Origin: Hydrogenimonas sp.
Lineage (GTDB): Bacteria > Campylobacterota > Campylobacteria > Campylobacterales > Hydrogenimonadaceae
Direction of reading: 5' to 3'
Length of the DNA stretch: 5,725 nucleotides
NCBI GenBank assembly: GCA_021647345.1
Contig: JAKIUX010000081.1
Location: forward strand, 1 to 5,725
Part shown: one piece after another, positions 5,553-5,725 of the stretch
How the letters are laid out: each line of letters starts with the position of its first letter
How positions within the stretch are numbered: position 1 is the stretch's first letter
Program-made: the position numbers and the translations under genes
The notes under the pieces: model-generated
Told to the model about the DNA's origin: nothing
Database searches by the model: none
The model's input: the letters and a program-made list of their open reading frames with translations, nothing else

Positions 5553-5702
5553 ATGCCTCAAGAGTTCTGGATCAAGATAACCGCTATCGCGCTTATCGCG
5601 GCGGGGCTTATCGCGACGCTGATATGGGAGTTAAGAAAACCAAAAAGAGACCCAAACAAGAACCCAGACACAAAGCGCATGAACGATATGCTGAAAGATT
5701 GA
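5553..5702 (+). CDS. Small single-pass membrane protein, 49 aa, function unknown
   Basis: I do not recognise the family. The frame starts with ATG at 5553, 15 nt after the queA stop, with AAGGGAG (5541-5547) 5 nt upstream, a strong ribosome site. An in-frame ATG at 5538 exists but would put that site inside the gene. The protein has a short N-terminus (M-P-Q-E-F-W), one hydrophobic helix at about residues 7-25, then a basic, polar tail rich in Lys, Arg, Asp and Asn ending M-L-K-D. The positive residues after the helix predict a cytoplasmic C-terminus. Alanines 13, 17 and 21 make a small-xxx-small pattern that often packs helix against helix. It probably belongs to the tat-queA transcript. It could be a subunit or stabiliser of a membrane complex, but nothing in the sequence says which. 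Confidence 0.72.
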   Translation: MPQEFWIKITAIALIAAGLIATLIWELRKPKRDPNKNPDTKRMNDMLKD

Positions 5703-5706
5703 CGCT

Positions 5707-5725
5707 ATGCCCTTTTCCATATGCA
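5707..5725 (+). CDS. Possible start of the next gene (truncated by window end)
   Basis: An ATG at 5707 lies 4 nt after the stop of the 49-aa gene and opens M-P-F-S-I-C before the window ends. The tight spacing fits an operon, but there is only a poor ribosome site (GAAAGATTGA) and six codons, so no function can be given. Confidence 0.3.

Overview
The window looks like core chromosome of a Campylobacterota (epsilonproteobacterial) genome, probably a moderate-GC environmental lineage rather than Helicobacter or Campylobacter. The main clue is a HobA N-terminus next to an aspartokinase and an RppH/NudH-type Nudix hydrolase. As I recall, this hobA-lysC-nudH order is kept in Helicobacter pylori, and HobA is essentially restricted to this phylum. 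The tatB-tatC-queA block on the other strand is also a familiar order there. I cannot name the genus from sequence alone.

Left block, minus strand, read from right to left: nudH (ATG at 1889), lysC (GTG at 1384, 19 nt after nudH) and the first 40 codons of hobA (TTG at 122, cut by the window edge). The genes are closely spaced and probably form one operon. They make an RNA 5'-pyrophosphohydrolase, the first enzyme of the Lys/Thr/Met/diaminopimelate pathway, and a DnaA-binding replication initiation factor. lysC carries a well-formed internal Shine-Dalgarno sequence plus ATG exactly between kinase and ACT domains, which suggests a separately translated regulatory beta subunit.

The divergent intergenic region (about 1890-2112) holds a good sigma70-like -10 for the rightward gene, a weaker leftward candidate, and two overlapping hairpins in the nudH leader.

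Right block, plus strand: hemW (radical SAM heme chaperone family), a 126-nt gap with dense inverted repeats, then tatB-tatC-queA with start/stop overlaps. A 49-codon single-pass membrane protein gene follows, and then the possible first codons of another gene. TatB and TatC form the twin-arginine signal-peptide receptor; QueA makes epoxyqueuosine in tRNA. No TatA is encoded here.

I saw no mobile element, CRISPR array, tRNA or rRNA, and no obvious new multigene system. The points most worth a second look are the structured gap before tatB, the 49-aa membrane protein, the internal lysC start, and the unusual translation starts of queA, hobA and nudH.
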